Origin: Croceicoccus bisphenolivorans
Lineage (GTDB): Bacteria > Pseudomonadota > Alphaproteobacteria > Sphingomonadales > Sphingomonadaceae
Length of the DNA stretch: 64,000 bases
Assembly: GCF_001634625.1 (NCBI RefSeq)
Contig: NZ_LRSE01000002.1
Location: 248,001 to 312,000 of the forward strand
Direction: 5' to 3'
A program made the translations under genes and the position numbers. Position 1 is the first letter of the stretch. Each line of letters starts with the position of its first letter. Under the pieces are notes generated by a model, which was not told where the DNA came from, ran no database searches, and saw only the letters and a program-made list of their open reading frames with translations. Of the stretch, positions 16,594 through 25,455 are shown in pieces.

Positions 16594-16832
16594 TCGGCGG
16601 GCGTTTCGCTTTGTACCGGCTCGACCCGCTTGCGGCGCAGCAGGCGCTTTACGGGGTACCAGACGAAGCCGACGATCATCAGCAGCAGGACGCCGATAAA
16701 GCTGAGCGCCGATCCGATCGCGCTAAGCCCCGCGCCTGCGCCCATATAGGCGAAGGCCGGGCTGGCGCCGGTCAGCAGGAACAGTCCGATTGCGGCAAGC
16801 GCGGCGGATTCCATGCGGATCAGGTTGGGCAT
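16590..16832 (-). CDS. small membrane protein of the sulfotransferase operon
   Basis: 80 residues beginning MPNLIRMESAALAAIGLFLL, a signal-like first helix (8-27), then a glycine-rich turn (YMGAGAGLSAIGSAL), a second helix (about 38-60) and a basic tail KRLLRRKRVE. The ATG at 16832 lies within the end of the arylsulfotransferase-like gene (13-base overlap). Function unknown; by position it belongs with the sulfotransfer genes. Confidence 0.7.
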   Translation of the reverse strand: MPNLIRMESAALAAIGLFLLTGASPAFAYMGAGAGLSAIGSALSFIGVLLLMIVGFVWYPVKRLLRRKRVEPVQSETPAE

Positions 16833-18163
16833 GACAGGTTCTCCACTTCGAAAAAATCGTTCGGTATCTTGATGGCGTAGGCGAACAGCGATGCAGTCTT
16901 CTCGTCGTAGGGCAGGCGGTAATCCCACACGACTTCGCCGGCCGGCGTCACCTCGAACACGCGTCCGGCTGCCGATTCCACGATCAGCCGGTTGCCGTTG
17001 TCCAGCAACTGGTGCGCGCCCATGAAGTCACTGAAGAACGCGTCGTTCTCGCCCACCGGGAACAGGACGTGGCTTTCGCCGGTTGCCGGGTCCAGTCGTA
17101 CGATCTGACTGTCGACCGGCTTCTGGCTGATGGAGCGGGAGCGGTTGTTGAACAGCTCGATCATGCCGTCTTCGGTGATGTCGGGGTCGTGCTGGCGGAA
17201 CCAGCGACCTTGCGCGTGCCATTTTACGTGTCCGTCGATCTCGTCGACGATCAGCAGCATGCTCATTTCGCGCAAGGAGAGCAGAAGGTCGCCCGCGTCC
17301 ACGCCATCGATCCGATCGGCAAGGGCGGGTGTCACGACCTCGATCTCGTTGAGGTGGGCAGGGTCGACCGTTACGGCGCGGACAGAGTTGTAGATCGCCG
17401 CTTCCAGCCCGGCGTCATAGATCGACTTCAGGATGGAAAATTCCCGCTCAACCTTGCCGTCTGCGTCTACCAGCAGGACCGAGTTGTTGTAGCCGTTGAA
17501 GCTGCTGCCTATCAGGTCGTCGATTTCTTTCGCGGTCACGGCCGAGGGCAGGTATTCCTTCGGCGTTTCGGCCGTCGGGATGTGGCCCGGAATCCAGAAC
17601 TTGCCGTCGCCTGCGGGTGTGACAGAGTGGTGGGTGGGACGATCAGAACGCCAAACGAGGTTCGAACACTTGTCCAGTTTGGCCGCGCCCAGATCGCCAA
17701 AGTTCAGCACGATCGAGCCGTCGGCCAGCGGGGACATGCCCTGAATGAAATAATGCATCTGCGATTTGGGAATGCGCACTTCGGGGAACCGGTCTGCCGC
17801 ATCGGGCCAGACCTTGAAGAAGTCTGCGTTCCAGACATGACGGACCTGCCCGTCGTTGTCGTAGAGGCGGACCTGGGTACCTTCGGGAAAGATGCCCTGG
17901 ATCAGCGTCATCCCCGGCTGGACCAGTTCGGCCCTGTTTGCGACCAGTCCGGTGCCCTCGTGCGTGATAGGCTGAAGCACTTCGGGCCGGGTTTGCGTCA
18001 TTTGGGCATAGAGGGTCGCCACGGATCGTGCGCCATTCGCGAATTGCGTAAAGGGCGGGGCGCCCAAGGCGCCGACCGTGCCCGCCAGCAGCATACCTGC
18101 AAGTCCCATCGCCAGAAGGCTGGCCCTGTCAGTTCCGCTTTTATCCGCCAAAACAACCGCCAT
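16820..18163 (-). CDS. arylsulfotransferase (ASST)-like propeller protein, membrane-anchored
   Basis: 447 residues. A hydrophobic N-terminal anchor (about 16-38) is followed by a beta-propeller with ASST-type motifs: RPTHHSVTPAGDGKFWIPGH, WHAQGRWFRQHDPDITEDGM and FMGAHQLLDNGNRLIVESAA, then a GEVVWDY strand. ASST enzymes transfer sulfate between phenolic compounds in the periplasm without PAPS; the conserved histidines here fit, but activity is unproven and many relatives are uncharacterised. It is the first gene of the operon and its end overlaps the next gene. Confidence 0.75.
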   Translation of the reverse strand: MAVVLADKSGTDRASLLAMGLAGMLLAGTVGALGAPPFTQFANGARSVATLYAQMTQTRPEVLQPITHEGTGLVANRAELVQPGMTLIQGIFPEGTQVRLYDNDGQVRHVWNADFFKVWPDAADRFPEVRIPKSQMHYFIQGMSPLADGSIVLNFGDLGAAKLDKCSNLVWRSDRPTHHSVTPAGDGKFWIPGHIPTAETPKEYLPSAVTAKEIDDLIGSSFNGYNNSVLLVDADGKVEREFSILKSIYDAGLEAAIYNSVRAVTVDPAHLNEIEVVTPALADRIDGVDAGDLLLSLREMSMLLIVDEIDGHVKWHAQGRWFRQHDPDITEDGMIELFNNRSRSISQKPVDSQIVRLDPATGESHVLFPVGENDAFFSDFMGAHQLLDNGNRLIVESAAGRVFEVTPAGEVVWDYRLPYDEKTASLFAYAIKIPNDFFEVENLSCPT

Positions 18164-18330
18164 GACTTTGCTGTAACCCGCAGCCCGTCTTGCAGAACTT
18201 GATTAATATTGCGTTGCCGCGCGGCTGTTGGAACATACCGGATGGCAGCCTTTCCGCCCCGTTCTTTCCCTTGCATTTCGCGCGAAAACCGCTATTCGCG
18301 CGCCTTCACTTGCCTTCGGGCGGGTGAGCC

Positions 18331-18420
18331 CGTGTGGGAGGTGGCGCATGCGCCGCTGTTCGACCACTTATCATGAGGGCCAAGCCAACGCGCGGCCCGA
18401 CAGTGTGAAAGGAGGCCATC
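18331..18420 (+). promoter_or_regulatory. candidate L1-binding leader of the rplK-rplA message
   Basis: Upstream of rplK a GTGG (18334-18337) can pair with CCAC (18364-18367) around an internal GGCGCATGCGCC palindrome, leaving an asymmetric GAG loop, in the position where ribosomal protein L1 binds the L11-L1 mRNA in other bacteria to shut down its own synthesis. A good ribosome site AAAGGAGG follows at 18408-18415. The assignment is by position and rough shape only. Confidence 0.4.
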
Positions 18421-18852
18421 ATGGCCAAGAAAATCGAGGGCTACATCAAGCTCCAGGTGCCTGCGGGCGCCGCCAATCCGTCCCCGCCGATCGGCCCTGC
18501 GCTGGGTCAGCGCGGCGTGAACATCATGGAATTCTGCAAGGCGTTCAACGCCGCGACGCAGGAAATGGAAAAGGGCATGCCGATCCCGACGGTCATCACC
18601 GTCTTCGCGGATCGCTCGTTCACCTTCACCACCAAGACTCCGCCGGCATCGTACCTGCTGAAGAAGGCTGCCAACCTGAAGTCGGGTTCGAAGGAGCCGG
18701 GCAAGGTTTCGGCCGGAACCATCAAGCGCAGCGCAGTCGCCGCCATCGCCGAACAGAAGATGGCCGACCTGAACGCGAACGACATCGAACAGGCTACCAA
18801 GATCATCGAGGGCTCTGCCCGTTCGATGGGCCTCGACGTGGTGGAGGGCTGA
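18421..18852 (+). CDS. rplK: 50S ribosomal protein L11
   Basis: 143 residues, normal length. The N-terminal domain motif is [20 protein letters not shown] and the C-terminal RNA-binding domain includes [20 protein letters not shown]11 forms the GTPase-associated centre of the 50S subunit and is needed for RelA activation. It is followed after 4 bases by rplA. Its separation from nusG by an opposite-strand operon is unusual. Confidence 0.98.
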   Translation: MAKKIEGYIKLQVPAGAANPSPPIGPALGQRGVNIMEFCKAFNAATQEMEKGMPIPTVITVFADRSFTFTTKTPPASYLLKKAANLKSGSKEPGKVSAGTIKRSAVAAIAEQKMADLNANDIEQATKIIEGSARSMGLDVVEG

Positions 18853-18856
18853 TTAC

Positions 18857-19555
18857 ATGGCAAAGCTGACCAAGAAGCAGAAGGCTCTGGCCGAGAAGCT
18901 CGATTCCGAAAAGCTGTACGGCGTTGATGAAGCGCTGAAGACCCTGCGCGACCTGAAGAGCGCGAAGTTCGACGAAACCGTCGAGATCGCGATGAACCTC
19001 GGCGTCGATCCGCGCCACGCAGACCAGATGGTCCGCGGCATGGTCTCGCTCCCCTCGGGCACCGGCAAGGACGTTCGCGTCGCCGTCTTCGCCCGTGGCG
19101 ACAATGCAGAGAAGGCCCTGGCCGCCGGTGCCGACAAGGTCGGTGCCGAAGACCTGATGGAAGACATGCAGAACGGCAACCTCGATTATGACCGCGTCAT
19201 CGCGACGCCGGACATGATGGGCGTCGTCGGCCGCCTCGGTAAGGTTCTGGGCCCCAAGGGCCTGATGCCGAACCCGAAGCTGGGCACCGTGACCCCGAAC
19301 GTCGAACAGGCCATCAAGGACGCCAAGGGCGGCCAGGTCGAATTCCGCGTCGAGAAGCTGGGCATCATCCACTCGGGCATCGGCAAGCTGTCGTTCTCCG
19401 ACGATGCGCTGAAGGCGAACTTCGACGCATTCGTCGACGCGATCGTCAAGGCGAAGCCCTCGGGCGCGAAGGGCAAGTACGTCAAGAAGGTCACCGTGAC
19501 CTCCTCGATGGGCCCGGGCCTGAAGATCGACCTCGCCGAAGTCGCTGGCGCATAA
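18857..19555 (+). CDS. rplA: 50S ribosomal protein L1
   Basis: 232 residues, normal length. The signature [20 protein letters not shown] is present near residue 125-145, along with [21 protein letters not shown]1 forms the mobile stalk at the ribosomal E site and is usually a translational repressor of its own operon. Terminator at 19584-19618 follows directly. Confidence 0.98.
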   Translation: MAKLTKKQKALAEKLDSEKLYGVDEALKTLRDLKSAKFDETVEIAMNLGVDPRHADQMVRGMVSLPSGTGKDVRVAVFARGDNAEKALAAGADKVGAEDLMEDMQNGNLDYDRVIATPDMMGVVGRLGKVLGPKGLMPNPKLGTVTPNVEQAIKDAKGGQVEFRVEKLGIIHSGIGKLSFSDDALKANFDAFVDAIVKAKPSGAKGKYVKKVTVTSSMGPGLKIDLAEVAGA

Positions 19556-19583
19556 GCCGCGACCTTTCGAGCAAGGCTCAAGC

Positions 19584-19618
19584 AAAAAGGGCCGGGGGCG
19601 AAAGCTCCCGGCCTTTTT
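19584..19618 (+). terminator. intrinsic terminator of rplK-rplA
   Basis: AAAAAGGGCCGGGGGC and GCTCCCGGCCTTTTT form a long GC-rich stem with a GAAA tetraloop-like turn and end in TTTTT. The classic form gives high confidence. Confidence 0.92.
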
Positions 19619-19694
19619 CGTTGGTTTGCACAAGACCGGCTATGTTCGAGAGCAACCGTCACCCGCGACACCGCATTGCCGGTGCCGGAATGAA

Positions 19695-20648
19695 TCAGGT
19701 CGAAGTCTTCATCGACAGTTCCATCGTGATCCCGTCGGGGTCGGCGCGGACAGTCACGGTCACGAAGTCGAGCGAACGGGCCGCTTCCAGCAGGCTTACG
19801 AAACGGGCGAGGTGTTCGTCGGGAATATCGGGAACCCCGAGATCATGCGGTCCGGCCACTGCGAGCCCGCCATCGTCAATTTCCGCCTGCGCGTCCACGC
19901 TGATCGGCGGGCGGTTCTCCGCACGAGGTCGCGGTTCAGTTTCCGCCCGTAAAGGCGCTTCAGGCGCGATTTCGAGCACGCGGATGCCAAGGTTGGTGCC
20001 GTTGTTCCAGCGGACTTCGCCATCCACTGTCTGGTTGTCCGGAAACACGAGAGTCAGGCGCGAGCCGGTCCTGGCCGGAATGCCGTCGTGGTCGATTTTC
20101 AGCCCATGGTGCGAAAAGTCGAGGATGCGCACTTCTACCGGCCCGCGTTTGGGGTCGATCGCCACCGCCGGATCATTGCCCGCTGCAAAGCGCTCGCTCA
20201 CGCGGTTTTCTGTCGTGCGGGTTGCCGCACGGGCAGGTTCGTCGGGCGCGGTTTCAGGTGGGATGAACTCCGGTTCGACAGGCGCGGCGTCGGGATCTTC
20301 GGCAACGAAGTCGTTGTGCAATTCCATGATCTCGGCGCGATAGGGATCGGTGGTCTTCGCCCGTTTGTGGCCGGCGATCAGTGTGTAGATCGCATCGCTG
20401 AGCGGCCGGTCGAATTCCAGTCCGGCTTCCCGACCCAGTCGCAACCAGCGCACATGGGCAAGCAGCGGGCCGACACCGGCGATGCGCAGGGAGATCGTCT
20501 CCCCGCGGGAAAGCGTGCGGGGAATATCGACAAGGCGGCAGCCCTGCGGCGTAAGATCGGCCACCGCCACGGTAAGCGCCAGGCCCGGCCCGCGGCGAAA
20601 ACTTGCCGGGGCCGATACCTCGATACGGTTCGCCTGCCTTGAATCCAC
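19695..20648 (-). CDS. tandem PilZ-domain protein
   Basis: 317 residues from a GTG start. Two PilZ-like domains are visible. The first has RQANR (residues 4-8) and DLTPQG, the second ENRVSERF and DFSHHG near residues 145-185; these resemble the RxxxR and (D/N)xSxxG cyclic-di-GMP-binding motifs. The two halves are joined by an acidic linker, and a third, unassigned segment ends the protein. It is probably a cytosolic c-di-GMP receptor acting on motility or surface polymers. It has no operon partner here; the target cannot be told. Confidence 0.75.
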   Translation of the reverse strand: MDSRQANRIEVSAPASFRRGPGLALTVAVADLTPQGCRLVDIPRTLSRGETISLRIAGVGPLLAHVRWLRLGREAGLEFDRPLSDAIYTLIAGHKRAKTTDPYRAEIMELHNDFVAEDPDAAPVEPEFIPPETAPDEPARAATRTTENRVSERFAAGNDPAVAIDPKRGPVEVRILDFSHHGLKIDHDGIPARTGSRLTLVFPDNQTVDGEVRWNNGTNLGIRVLEIAPEAPLRAETEPRPRAENRPPISVDAQAEIDDGGLAVAGPHDLGVPDIPDEHLARFVSLLEAARSLDFVTVTVRADPDGITMELSMKTST

Positions 20649-20784
20649 CTCGCCATCCCTGACCGAAATTCCGCATCTGCGAATAGGCGATGGTTGGTTA
20701 ACGGCCCGTAAGTCCGATTATGAAAAACGCTGTAGTCGAAATGACAGTCAGCCCACTGTCGCACCGGTCAGTTGACGGTGCCTG

Positions 20785-21543
20785 TCAGATGCCGCCGGGC
20801 GTGAAATCGCATCCCATTTCGCCCAGCCCTTCGCAAAGGCTGTCGATGCAGCTTTTCAGCGTATCCTCGCTGATAGAGCGGACGACGAAATTGGCGCCGA
20901 CGCGGCCTTCGCGAAAGAAGGGGTAGGAACCGATCTGGCTCCCTTCATGCGCGCGCTCGATCTCGTGCAGCAGGCCGGCAATCTCGCTTTCGGCGACCCA
21001 TGCGCCGACCGTTTCGGACAAGAGCGGCGCGCCGCCCTCAAGCTGTCCGGTCAGGGCATCGAGCATGCCGGCGGTGATCTGCGGAACGCCTGCCATCAGG
21101 TAGACATTGTCGAACCGGATGCCGGGCGCGCCGGAATAGCGGTTGGGAATCAGCTCCGCCCCGTCGGGAACGCGGGCCATGCGCAACCGGCCTTCGTTCA
21201 GCCCGCCCTTGTCCTTGTAATAGTCTTCAAGGATCGCGTGCGCTTCGGGGTGGATGACGACGTCGACGCCCAGGGCCCGCGATACCGCATCGACGGTGAT
21301 GTCGTCATGCGTGGGGCCGATGCCGCCGGTGGTGAACAGGTAGTCGTTGCGCGCACGCAGGGTGTTCACCGCTTCGGCGATGGCGTCCATGTCGTCGGCA
21401 ACGACGCGCACTTCCTTCAGCCGGATACCCTGCACGCCAAGCCACGTGGCGATCTGTGCGATGTTCTTGTCCTGCGTGCGACCGGAGAGGATCTCGTCTC
21501 CGATGACGACGAGGGCGGCGGTCCAGATTCGGGAATTGCTCAT
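20785..21543 (-). CDS. CinA-type molybdopterin-binding domain protein
   Basis: 252 residues from ATG 21543. The MoCF-binding-like fold of COG1058 is clear: ALVVIGDEILSGRTQDKNIA, then FTTGGIGPTHDDITVDAVSR. Longer CinA proteins add a C-terminal nicotinamide-nucleotide amidase domain; that is missing here, and the C-terminal 80 residues form the usual KH-like region. The family's activity is NMN or ADP-ribose related; the exact substrate is not clear. It lies 25 bases after rimO on the same strand and is probably co-transcribed. Confidence 0.85.
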   Translation of the reverse strand: MSNSRIWTAALVVIGDEILSGRTQDKNIAQIATWLGVQGIRLKEVRVVADDMDAIAEAVNTLRARNDYLFTTGGIGPTHDDITVDAVSRALGVDVVIHPEAHAILEDYYKDKGGLNEGRLRMARVPDGAELIPNRYSGAPGIRFDNVYLMAGVPQITAGMLDALTGQLEGGAPLLSETVGAWVAESEIAGLLHEIERAHEGSQIGSYPFFREGRVGANFVVRSISEDTLKSCIDSLCEGLGEMGCDFTPGGI

Positions 21544-21568
21544 TACCCCCGGCCTTAGCGCGTAGAGG

Positions 21569-22933
21569 TCACGCGATAAAGCCAAACAGGTCGTGCGCGT
21601 CCGCTTCCTCGATCGTGGCGTTGACGATGTCGCCCTGCGCCAGTGTGGCGGGCACGTTGCGCAGGAAGACGCTGCCGTCGATTTCCGGCGCGTCGGCCTG
21701 CGAGCGTCCGGTTGCGCCGATGTCGCCATCTTCGTCAGGTTCGCCAACTTCGTCGATTATAACCGGAACGGTTCGTCCGACCTTGGCGGCGAGCTTCGCT
21801 GCGCTGATCCGTTCGGTCACCTCCATCAGGCGGGTGTAGCGCTCTTCCTTTACCTCTTCGGGCACGGGGTTCGGCAGGGCATTGGCCTGCGCGCCCTCGA
21901 CAGGTTCGAAACGGAAGCCGCCGACACGGTCGAGCTGCGCTTCTTCCAGCCAGTCCAGCAGGTACCTGAAGTCGTCCTCTGTCTCTCCGGGAAAACCGAC
22001 CACGAAGCTGGAACGGACCGCGATGTCGGGGCAGATATCGCGCCACCCCTTCAGCCGTTCGAGCACTTTCGCCTCGTTCGCCGGACGCTTCATGGCGCGC
22101 AGGACATTGGGGCTGGCATGTTGGAACGGAATGTCGAGATAGGGCGTCAGCAGCCCCTCTGCCATCAGCGGGATGACCGCGTCGACGTGCGGATAGGGGT
22201 AGACGTAGTGAAGGCGTACCCACGGAACTTCGTTCTGCGGCGTGCGCAACTGGCCGAGTTCGCGGGCCAGATCGGTCATGTGCGTGCGAACCGGTTGGCC
22301 TTTCCACATGCGCTCTTCATGGCGGACATCGACGCCATAGGCAGACGTGTCCTGGCTGATGACCAGCAGTTCCTTCGTACCTGCGGCGACCAGTTTCTCC
22401 GCTTCGCGCAGCACCGCATCGATCCGGCGGCTGGCAAGCTTTCCGCGCAAGTCCGGAATGATGCAGAAGGCGCAGGAGTGATTGCACCCCTCCGAAATCT
22501 TCAGATAGCTGTAGTGGCGCGGCGTGAGTTTCACGTCCGGCTGGGGCACGAGATCCACGAACGGCCCGCGTGCGGCAGGCGCGGCCTCGTGCACCGCGTC
22601 CACGACCTGTTCGTACTGGTGAGCACCGGTGACGGCAAGCACATCGGGATATTTCGCGCGGATCAGTTCGGCTTCGTTACCCATGCAGCCGGTCACGATC
22701 ACGCGGCCGTTTTCGGCAATCGCCTCGCCGATGGCGTCCAAGCTTTCCTCTTTGGCGGAATCGAGGAAGCCGCAGGTATTGACCAGTACGACGTCGGCGC
22801 CCTCGTAATCCGCGCTCATGGAATAGCCGTCTGCGCGCAGCCGGGTAAGGATACGTTCGGAATCGACAAGCGCCTTGGGACAGCCGAGGCTGACCATGCC
22901 GACTTTCGGAGAGGGTGCGATTTCTTGTGCCAT
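21569..22933 (-). CDS. rimO: ribosomal protein S12 methylthiotransferase RimO
   Basis: 454 residues. The N-terminal UPF0004 domain has [19 protein letters not shown] and further cysteines in [15 protein letters not shown] and VTGCMG, for one 4Fe-4S cluster. The radical-SAM motif is [20 protein letters not shown] (CxxxCxxC), and a TRAM domain ends the protein. RimO methylthiolates Asp88 of S12. The [10 protein letters not shown] sequence distinguishes RimO from MiaB. A CinA-like gene follows. Confidence 0.96.
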   Translation of the reverse strand: MAQEIAPSPKVGMVSLGCPKALVDSERILTRLRADGYSMSADYEGADVVLVNTCGFLDSAKEESLDAIGEAIAENGRVIVTGCMGNEAELIRAKYPDVLAVTGAHQYEQVVDAVHEAAPAARGPFVDLVPQPDVKLTPRHYSYLKISEGCNHSCAFCIIPDLRGKLASRRIDAVLREAEKLVAAGTKELLVISQDTSAYGVDVRHEERMWKGQPVRTHMTDLARELGQLRTPQNEVPWVRLHYVYPYPHVDAVIPLMAEGLLTPYLDIPFQHASPNVLRAMKRPANEAKVLERLKGWRDICPDIAVRSSFVVGFPGETEDDFRYLLDWLEEAQLDRVGGFRFEPVEGAQANALPNPVPEEVKEERYTRLMEVTERISAAKLAAKVGRTVPVIIDEVGEPDEDGDIGATGRSQADAPEIDGSVFLRNVPATLAQGDIVNATIEEADAHDLFGFIA

Positions 22934-23100
22934 TTGCCGCGCCGATACACGCGACGAGCCGTGCGCGCCAGCGGTTCAGTTAACGCGCCGGTTTCGCGGG
23001 GGGCTTAAAATGCGGTGACATTGCGGTTACAAGCCAGTGCGCAGGGGTTCTCCATTCCCGCTTCGGGCGGTGGGAAGTTGCCGAATTGATGGGAGAATTG

Positions 23101-23499
23101 ATGGGACCGGTCGACTGGATTGGCGTGTTTCTTGCCGCATGTGCGGCATTGGCGGTCGCTGGTGCATGGTACAAACTGTTCTCGCGGCCCCTTGCCGTGA
23201 TGGCGGGGCCCGGCGGGCTGGAAGTGCGGCGCAGGCCGTTCACCACGATCTTCGGTACGTTCGGGCTGGTGCTGGTGAGTTCGGCGATGCTGGGCCACAT
23301 GTTCGCGCGGCTGTCGGACCCGTCGAAATGGTGGCTCTATCCGATGATGAGCGGCGGGGTCGCGCTGTTCTTCGTGATCCCCGCGCTGTGGACGAATTAC
23401 CTGCACCAGCGCAATCCGCGCGCAATCGCCCTAATCGATGCCGGTTTCTGGCTGCTGGCCTATCTCTCGATGGGGCTGGTGTTCATGCTGCGCAGTTGA
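23101..23499 (+). CDS. DUF1761-like small membrane protein
   Basis: 132 residues with four hydrophobic helices (about 5-22, 53-72, 80-98 and 110-130). The WYKLFSRPLAVMAG segment after helix 1 and the final AFWLLAYLSMGLVF-like helix resemble the DUF1761 family. I took the ATG at 23101, preceded by GGGAGAATTG; an ATG at 23089 and TTG at 23086 are also in frame. Function unknown. It stands alone between divergent rimO and the cupin gene. Confidence 0.7.
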   Translation: MGPVDWIGVFLAACAALAVAGAWYKLFSRPLAVMAGPGGLEVRRRPFTTIFGTFGLVLVSSAMLGHMFARLSDPSKWWLYPMMSGGVALFFVIPALWTNYLHQRNPRAIALIDAGFWLLAYLSMGLVFMLRS

Positions 23500-23663
23500 G
23501 CGTCTGGCAGTAGGGACTGCCGTGCGGGGCTGCTGAAATTCACGCAAATTCCTGTGGTACAGTGCAATGCGGCACCCGCTTTCGTTGCTATCGGGCCAGA
23601 CGGGGGCATTGGCGGCGTGCGGCGAATCGATGCCGTCTTGCGCCTTGCGACAGGAGTTTGCGC

Positions 23664-24383
23664 GTGGACACGATCACCGATTGCCCGACTTTCATCGACC
23701 TTGCCGCCATTGTCGCGGCCGATCCGGTTGCCGCGGGTCAGGACCCGTTCGGCGCCGATGCCCGTATCCTGCCGGTGCGGGCAGGGCCTTGCGAAGTCTT
23801 TGTCACGGCGGTTGCCGCAGGTGATGGCAGCTTTGTCGAAAATGGCGGTGATACGTGGATCTTCGCTGTCGAAGGCGATCTTGTACTGGCCCACAACGGG
23901 CTGCAAATCGCATTGCCGCAGGGGACCAGCGCGGTGATCGCGCGCGGCACGGTGTTCACGTGGCAGGCGACCGATGCGGTGACGGTGATCGGCATGCGCT
24001 ACACCGATGCACCGGAAGGCGCAGGCGGTATCGTGGCGATCGACAACGCCGCTACTTATGCCCCGTCGAACCCGCCGGCGGACGATGTGCTCCTCTCCGA
24101 GAAACCGTCATGCCGCTCCGCCAACCAGTTTGCGTCGGCAGACGATGGCCGATTCAAGTGCGGCATCTGGGATTCGACGCCCTATACGCGCCTGCCGATC
24201 CTGTTCCGCCACACCGAACTGATGCACCTGCTGGAAGGCGAAGTCAGCTTCACCGATGCCGCCGGACGCAGCGCGACCTTCGGCAAGGGCGATACCTTCA
24301 TCATCGAACAGGGCGCACGGTGCAGCTGGGACAGCCGCGTCGACGTTGCCAAGATCTACGCGACATACAAGCCCGCGGACTGA
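23664..24383 (+). CDS. bicupin protein (DUF861-type C-terminal cupin)
   Basis: 239 residues from a GTG preceded by AGGAG at 8 bases. Two cupin barrels are seen. The first (about 20-110) contains GGDTWIFAVEGDLVLAHNGL; the second (about 145-235) contains FRHTELMHLLEGEVSFTDAA and FGKGDTFIIEQGARCSWDS, close to the DUF861 pattern. Metal-ligand histidines are few, so an enzyme role is uncertain; relatives include ureidoglycolate-type and ethanolamine-type cupins. Single gene, convergent with the K+ channel gene. Confidence 0.75.
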   Translation: MDTITDCPTFIDLAAIVAADPVAAGQDPFGADARILPVRAGPCEVFVTAVAAGDGSFVENGGDTWIFAVEGDLVLAHNGLQIALPQGTSAVIARGTVFTWQATDAVTVIGMRYTDAPEGAGGIVAIDNAATYAPSNPPADDVLLSEKPSCRSANQFASADDGRFKCGIWDSTPYTRLPILFRHTELMHLLEGEVSFTDAAGRSATFGKGDTFIIEQGARCSWDSRVDVAKIYATYKPAD

Positions 24384-24396
24384 CGGGCAAAGCGGT

Positions 24397-25452
24397 TCAG
24401 ATCACGCCCGGCCCGCATTCCGGCGTCGGGCGGATCACCACGATCATGTCGCCGGCCTGCACGCTTTGCGCATCCGGTTCCCAATAGCCGATTGCCCGCC
24501 CTTCGCGATAAAGGCGCAGGCCCATCGATCCCGATCCCAGCTCGCGCAAGGGGCGGCCGATATCCTCTGGCCGCGCCTCCCGCTCCACCAGTTGCACGCG
24601 GCCTGTGACCGAAGCGAGATCGGCAAGATAGTCGGCGGTATGCATGCCGCCCGCGCTGCCCGCCAGCAGCAGGCCGGTAAAGCGCACCGGATTGATCACG
24701 TTCGTCGCGCCGGCCTGCTTGGCCAGCAATTCGTTGTCCGGCGCGCGGATGACGACGGTGATCGGCACTTTGGGCGCAAGATGGCGCACGGTCAGCACGA
24801 TCAGGATCGAACTGTCGTCGCGCCCTGCGGACACCAGCACGGTCGCCGCTTCGGCAATGCGGACATCCTGCAGCGATTCGTCGCGCGTGGCATCGGCATT
24901 GATGACGTTGCAGCCCATTTCCTCGGCAAGGCTAAGCCGGTCCTCGCTCGTGTCCATGACGACGATGCAGTCTGCGTCGGTGCCGCGGGCGATCAGTTCC
25001 GCCACCGCTTCGGAGCCCGATACGCCGAAGCCCAGCACGACGACATGGTCGGAAAGGCGTTCCTGGATGCGGGCCATGCGCCATTTCTCCCAGCTTCTCT
25101 TGATGATGAAGTTATAGGCCGTGCCGACGAAGATGAAGATGACGGCAAAGCGGATCGGGGTGACGATCACCGCCTCTATCATGCGGGCGCGGTCCGACAC
25201 GGGGGCGATGTCGCCGAAACCGGTCGTGGTGATGGATATCATCGTGAAATAGACGACATCGGGAAAGCTGACGACGCCGTCGTGGTTGTCGATCAGCCCG
25301 TCACGGTCGCTCCAGTGGATGAGGACGACGATGAAGACGAGGAAGATCGCAGCCGAAAGGCGGAGAAACGCATCGGCCCATACCGGCAGGCCAAGCCGCC
25401 GCCGAAGCGGCTGGTGGCGCTGTAGCCGGACGGACTTGTTTTTCCCCGCCAA
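24397..25452 (-). CDS. two-helix K+ channel with RCK/TrkA regulatory domains
   Basis: 351 residues from a TTG start. Helix 1 (about 29-46), pore helix and the selectivity filter TTTGFGD (75-81), and helix 2 (about 92-112) form one channel subunit; the filter has Phe in place of the usual Tyr, a known variant. The cytosolic RCK N domain starts HVVVLGFGVSGSEAVAEL, with a TrkA-C-like end from about residue 275. Probably a K+ channel gated by nucleotide or Ca2+. The gene follows surE after 3 bases and looks co-transcribed with serS and surE. Confidence 0.88.
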   Translation of the reverse strand: MAGKNKSVRLQRHQPLRRRLGLPVWADAFLRLSAAIFLVFIVVLIHWSDRDGLIDNHDGVVSFPDVVYFTMISITTTGFGDIAPVSDRARMIEAVIVTPIRFAVIFIFVGTAYNFIIKRSWEKWRMARIQERLSDHVVVLGFGVSGSEAVAELIARGTDADCIVVMDTSEDRLSLAEEMGCNVINADATRDESLQDVRIAEAATVLVSAGRDDSSILIVLTVRHLAPKVPITVVIRAPDNELLAKQAGATNVINPVRFTGLLLAGSAGGMHTADYLADLASVTGRVQLVEREARPEDIGRPLRELGSGSMGLRLYREGRAIGYWEPDAQSVQAGDMIVVIRPTPECGPGVI

Positions 25453-25455
25453 TGC

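Noticed and set aside
20761-20781. GCACCG/CGGTGC hairpin after the CinA-like gene
   Set aside because: The stem has only 6 pairs and no T tract on either strand, so I do not call a terminator.
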